Part shown: positions 12,102 to 14,962 of the stretch, piece after piece
How positions within the stretch are numbered: position 1 is the stretch's first letter
Layout of the letters: every line of letters starts with the position of its first letter
Assembly: GCA_016784425.1 (NCBI GenBank)
Contig: JADHUQ010000041.1
Span: forward strand, 1 to 14,962
Source of the DNA: Candidatus Delongbacteria bacterium
GTDB lineage: Bacteria > CAIWAD01 > BS150m-G50
DNA: 14,962 nucleotides
Direction: 5' to 3'
Notes under the pieces: generated by a model
What the model was told of the DNA's origin: nothing
The model's database searches: none
What the model saw: only the letters and a program-made list of their open reading frames with translations
Position numbers and translations under genes: made by a program

Positions 12102-14962
12102 TTACTTACTCGAGCTATGCCGTGTCAGTACCGGCACCTCACCTGGCTGCACTGAATCAGGATCGTACTGCAACTGCAGTCCCTGACGGAACCCACCGAC
12201 AGCGGTCACCTGGTAAAAACCGACACCATCATTCACCCCGTCGACATGGAGCCAGTTGGTAGCGCTGGTTTCAGCAATCAGGGAAAACCCGCTGTACGGC
12301 GTCGCGCTGCGATACACCCGATAAGACTGAGCGCCACCCGCGGTAGACCAATCGAGGTAGAGATTGTTCCCCTGTAACGACACCACCAGGTCGCCGACCG
12401 GGCTGACGCTGTCAGAGCCGGTGGTGATGTGCAGCGCCTTGCTGCTGCTCAACGGCAGTGCGTCACTGTGGTAGTTGCCATTGTAGAGATACTGAACCGC
12501 GGTAGTGCCGTTCTGCACGCCGATCGTACAGCCACTGAAATCGTTGGTGCTGTTGTACTGGAAGACAGCATGGCCGTCACCGGTTACAGATCCGTAGTAA
12601 TCCTGGTCGTAAAGGATCACCTGGAAGGTATTGGAACCGTTACTGGGATAGTAAGGTACACCCACCCAGGAGATGACGAAGATATGCTGTTCCGGGATGC
12701 TCTGGTAATAGATCTGACCACCCGAGCCGGGATTGAGATCGTCCCAGAATACCGCCAGCATATGCCCCATACTGCTTTGCGGCAGTGATCCGTTGCTGTA
12801 GGTGTTGTCGGAGTCACCGAACTGGATAAAGCCGTTGGAACAGACATAAACACTGGTTCGACTCTGCCCGTAAAAAATGAAATTGAACGGCAAGCCTACA
12901 TTGGCACCGCTGTCATCACTCAGGTTCAGCGGAGTGCCGGAACCGCTGATATCGATCCAGCCATAGGTCACCCGATCGATATCCAGCCAGTCACTGATGT
13001 AATAGCCGTAGCTGTCGGGACCGGAGGGGGGACCGCCATCTACCACCTCGAAGGAGTAGACCGGCGAAGTGGAATCGTTGGCTTCCGCCGAACCATCCAC
13101 TGCGTGCAGGTAGTAGTAGATCAGGGTACCATTGGCATGACCCGGGATGAAACCACGCCAGAGGTCACTGCCCAGATCACTCATCGCTTCCTCGTCCCAG
13201 CTGGACTGGTTCAGGCTCCAGAAGATGGAAGCTTCGATCACACCTGACATGTCGACCAGGGTGGCCTGAATCGGATAGGGGTCCTGACCCGACTGGTAGG
13301 GGGAGGGGGAATGGTTGATCACCGGGCCGCTGAAGTCGCTGGTGTCATACTCGCCACGCCGCTGGGTGAAGAGCAGCGCCAGGCCACTCTGTAACGGCGG
13401 TGCGCCGCTGGGGTAAGTATTCCAGTAGCTGTATTCAATACCGGTGGTTTCATCAGGCGACTCGATACCAACTGTGGAGTAGTGGTTATCACTGTAGGTG
13501 TTGACATTGTTGGTCACTTCAAAATACTGGAAGAGGATATCACCATTGTTACCCTCGTGATAATCCTGGTCGTAGAGAATGGCCTGGAAGGTTTCTATCG
13601 GTGACCCGGTACCAACCTGCTGCAGCTGATACCATTCGACAATAAAACGGTGATTGGCGGCGTCATACTGGTAATAAACCCGTCGTGCAGTACCACTGAG
13701 TGCTACCTGCAGGTCATCCCAGAAGGGAGCAATCATCGATCCGGGACCGATCGTCGTGGGAATCGGGTAGTTGCGGAAGTTTACCTGATCTACCTGATTG
13801 CCCAGTGCCAGCCAGCCGTTGGAGCAGACTGTCAGCTGTGTGTAGCTCTCGTCGAAATAGTTGAAGTTGAACGGCAGGCTCAGCAGGTAGGAGTCATCAT
13901 CCTCATCACCGTCGTCTGTCAACGGGATCACGGTGCCGCTGCCTGAAATCTCCACCCAGTTGTAGGTGGGATGGCTGGTGTAGAACTCGTCGCTATTATC
14001 AAAACAGTAATAACCTGCGACCGGTCCCAACGGGTCGTAGAGATTGACTTCATCAACTTCGACTTCAAGCAGTTGTACTAACTGCATCCCTTCAGCGTTG
14101 GTCAGGGTCAAGGTTAATGGCAGCAGTTGACCGCTGAAAGTGTCGTGACCCGGACGTATCACAAACGGTGTGGTGTTGGTTCCGTCGGCTCCCACGGCGA
14201 TGCTGGCAAAGCTGGCGCTGCCGTCGATAATAGTGACATAGGGATCGCTACTGCTCAAAGTGGCCGCACAGGCACCGGTAACGATGTTGCCGCCATTGTT
14301 CACGGTGATCAACAGATCCCCGCTCTCCCCCTGGCTGATCAGACCGTTACCGTAGGGATCGGGTGCGATCGCGGCCAGCTCTAACTGTGGCTGTTCCAGT
14401 TCCAGGTGGACAATGCCGGTGAAGTTGCCGCTGCTGCAGCTGATGTCGATCACAAGGTCGATATCGAAATCAGTTTCTCCGGTGACGGCGGGATCGATAG
14501 TGAATTCATAGGGTGTGTAGCAGGTGACATTGGCCCCGGGTGCTGCATTCGGGTAGGTGGAGTAATCCTGCTGGATCGCGATGCGGTCGTCAGCACTACT
14601 CATCGTTGCATTGATAGAGGTGGCGGTAGTACTGATCCCCAGGTTCCGCAGCTGTACGAACATCATGAAGCTTTCAGCCGGGTTGGGAATACCATCGCCG
14701 TTATCGTCGGTAAAGGCGAAGGTGTTGACATCGAGGTAAACACTCTCGCTGCTGACACTAACTGTGCCCTGGTAGGGAAAGATATCCTCACCACTGACGG
14801 TCAATGTGGCACTCCCGGCGGCCAGTTGGTGCTCCAGCGGCAACATGACTTCACCATTCGCATCGGTGAGGGCGCGTACCTGGATGCCGCTGTTCTGATA
14901 AATACAGACACGTGCATTCGCCAGCGGCTGCCCACTTAGGGTGACGCTGGCCGGTAGCAGGG
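12102..14962 (-). CDS. Giant secreted multidomain protein, C-terminal part (possibly gingipain-like)
   Basis: The gene runs off the right edge. The frame stays open past the first in-window ATG (14846) to 14962, so at least 952 codons are present and the start is missing. From N to C there are an Ig-like segment (PLANARVCIYQNSG, TDANGEVMLPL, then TLTVSGEDIFPYQGTV); two domains of the GxGIxNPxE / QGESGDLLITVNNGG kind (CARDB-like); a first VCSNG module (about 13330-14045); an Ig-like linker; a second VCSNG module (about 12415-13020); and an Fn3 domain (YLDWSTAGGAQSYRVYRSAT). The N-terminal segment resembles the Ig-like tail after C25 (gingipain) peptidase domains in FCB proteins, but the catalytic part would lie outside the window. 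No T9SS sorting domain is seen at the C-terminus, which ends TRHSSSK. It is surely extracellular; adhesin or protease remains open. Confidence 0.82.
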   Translation of the reverse strand, partial: LLPASVTLSGQPLANARVCIYQNSGIQVRALTDANGEVMLPLEHQLAAGSATLTVSGEDIFPYQGTVSVSSESVYLDVNTFAFTDDNGDGIPNPAESFMMFVQLRNLGISTTATSINATMSSADDRIAIQQDYSTYPNAAPGANVTCYTPYEFTIDPAVTGETDFDIDLVIDISCSSGNFTGIVHLELEQPQLELAAIAPDPYGNGLISQGESGDLLITVNNGGNIVTGACAATLSSSDPYVTIIDGSASFASIAVGADGTNTTPFVIRPGHDTFSGQLLPLTLTLTNAEGMQLVQLLEVEVDEVNLYDPLGPVAGYYCFDNSDEFYTSHPTYNWVEISGSGTVIPLTDDGDEDDDSYLLSLPFNFNYFDESYTQLTVCSNGWLALGNQVDQVNFRNYPIPTTIGPGSMIAPFWDDLQVALSGTARRVYYQYDAANHRFIVEWYQLQQVGTGSPIETFQAILYDQDYHEGNNGDILFQYFEVTNNVNTYSDNHYSTVGIESPDETTGIEYSYWNTYPSGAPPLQSGLALLFTQRRGEYDTSDFSGPVINHSPSPYQSGQDPYPIQATLVDMSGVIEASIFWSLNQSSWDEEAMSDLGSDLWRGFIPGHANGTLIYYYLHAVDGSAEANDSTSPVYSFEVVDGGPPSGPDSYGYYISDWLDIDRVTYGWIDISGSGTPLNLSDDSGANVGLPFNFIFYGQSRTSVYVCSNGFIQFGDSDNTYSNGSLPQSSMGHMLAVFWDDLNPGSGGQIYYQSIPEQHIFVISWVGVPYYPSNGSNTFQVILYDQDYYGSVTGDGHAVFQYNSTNDFSGCTIGVQNGTTAVQYLYNGNYHSDALPLSSSKALHITTGSDSVSPVGDLVVSLQGNNLYLDWSTAGGAQSYRVYRSATPYSGFSLIAETSATNWLHVDGVNDGVGFYQVTAVGGFRQGLQLQYDPDSVQPGEVPVLTRHSSSK

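Noticed and set aside
1..14962. CRISPR array, insertion sequence, toxin-antitoxin or defence genes
   Set aside because: No regularly spaced repeats, transposase motifs, or paired small toxin-antitoxin frames were found by eye on either strand.

Overview
The window carries 11 protein-coding genes (one cut by the right edge), one tRNA and very little mobile or foreign-looking DNA. Three things point to a member of the Fibrobacteres-Chlorobi-Bacteroidetes (FCB) superphylum or a neighbouring candidate phylum: two relatives of Bacteroidetes type IX secretion (T9SS) proteins (PorD/DUF4835-like and PorQ-like), several small secreted beta-rich proteins, and a very large secreted protein made of repeated 'VCSNG' beta modules and an Fn3 domain. 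By eye the DNA is moderately GC-rich, and the tRNA gene does not encode its CCA end. I cannot name the phylum from this sequence alone.

Left part (1-6575), all on the minus strand. Reading in the direction of transcription there are two exported, probably outer-membrane beta-barrel proteins whose genes overlap by 73 nt. They are followed by a PAP2-type membrane phosphatase overlapping a YacP/Rae1-type NYN ribonuclease by ATGA, then lon protease, then tRNA-Lys(UUU) with its own intrinsic terminator. The first 410 bases hold no gene I can support.

Centre (6576-9908), envelope and secretion genes. A PorD/DUF4835-like secreted protein diverges from the barrel pair. Behind it, on the same strand, is a small exported Fn3-like protein whose only strong Shine-Dalgarno sits upstream of a tiny leader frame rather than its own start. 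Facing these is a two-gene operon on the minus strand: a PorQ-like outer-membrane protein and, sharing one base with it, a zinc-finger anti-sigma factor with a periplasmic CpxP/Spy-like domain. That operon has a good sigma-70-type promoter at 9765-9793.

Right part (9909-14962). Thiamine pyrophosphokinase overlaps a sodium:solute symporter by ATGA, so a thiamine uptake plus activation pair is the natural reading. The symporter converges on a giant secreted multidomain protein, possibly the C-terminal part of a gingipain-like protein. Between them lies an imperfect inverted repeat whose left arm encodes the symporter's C-terminal tail.

Nothing in the window is clearly a new defence or mobile system. 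The most interesting points are the PorQ/anti-sigma coupling, the thiamine kinase-symporter coupling, the leader frame at 7576-7625, and the inverted repeat at 11965-12093.
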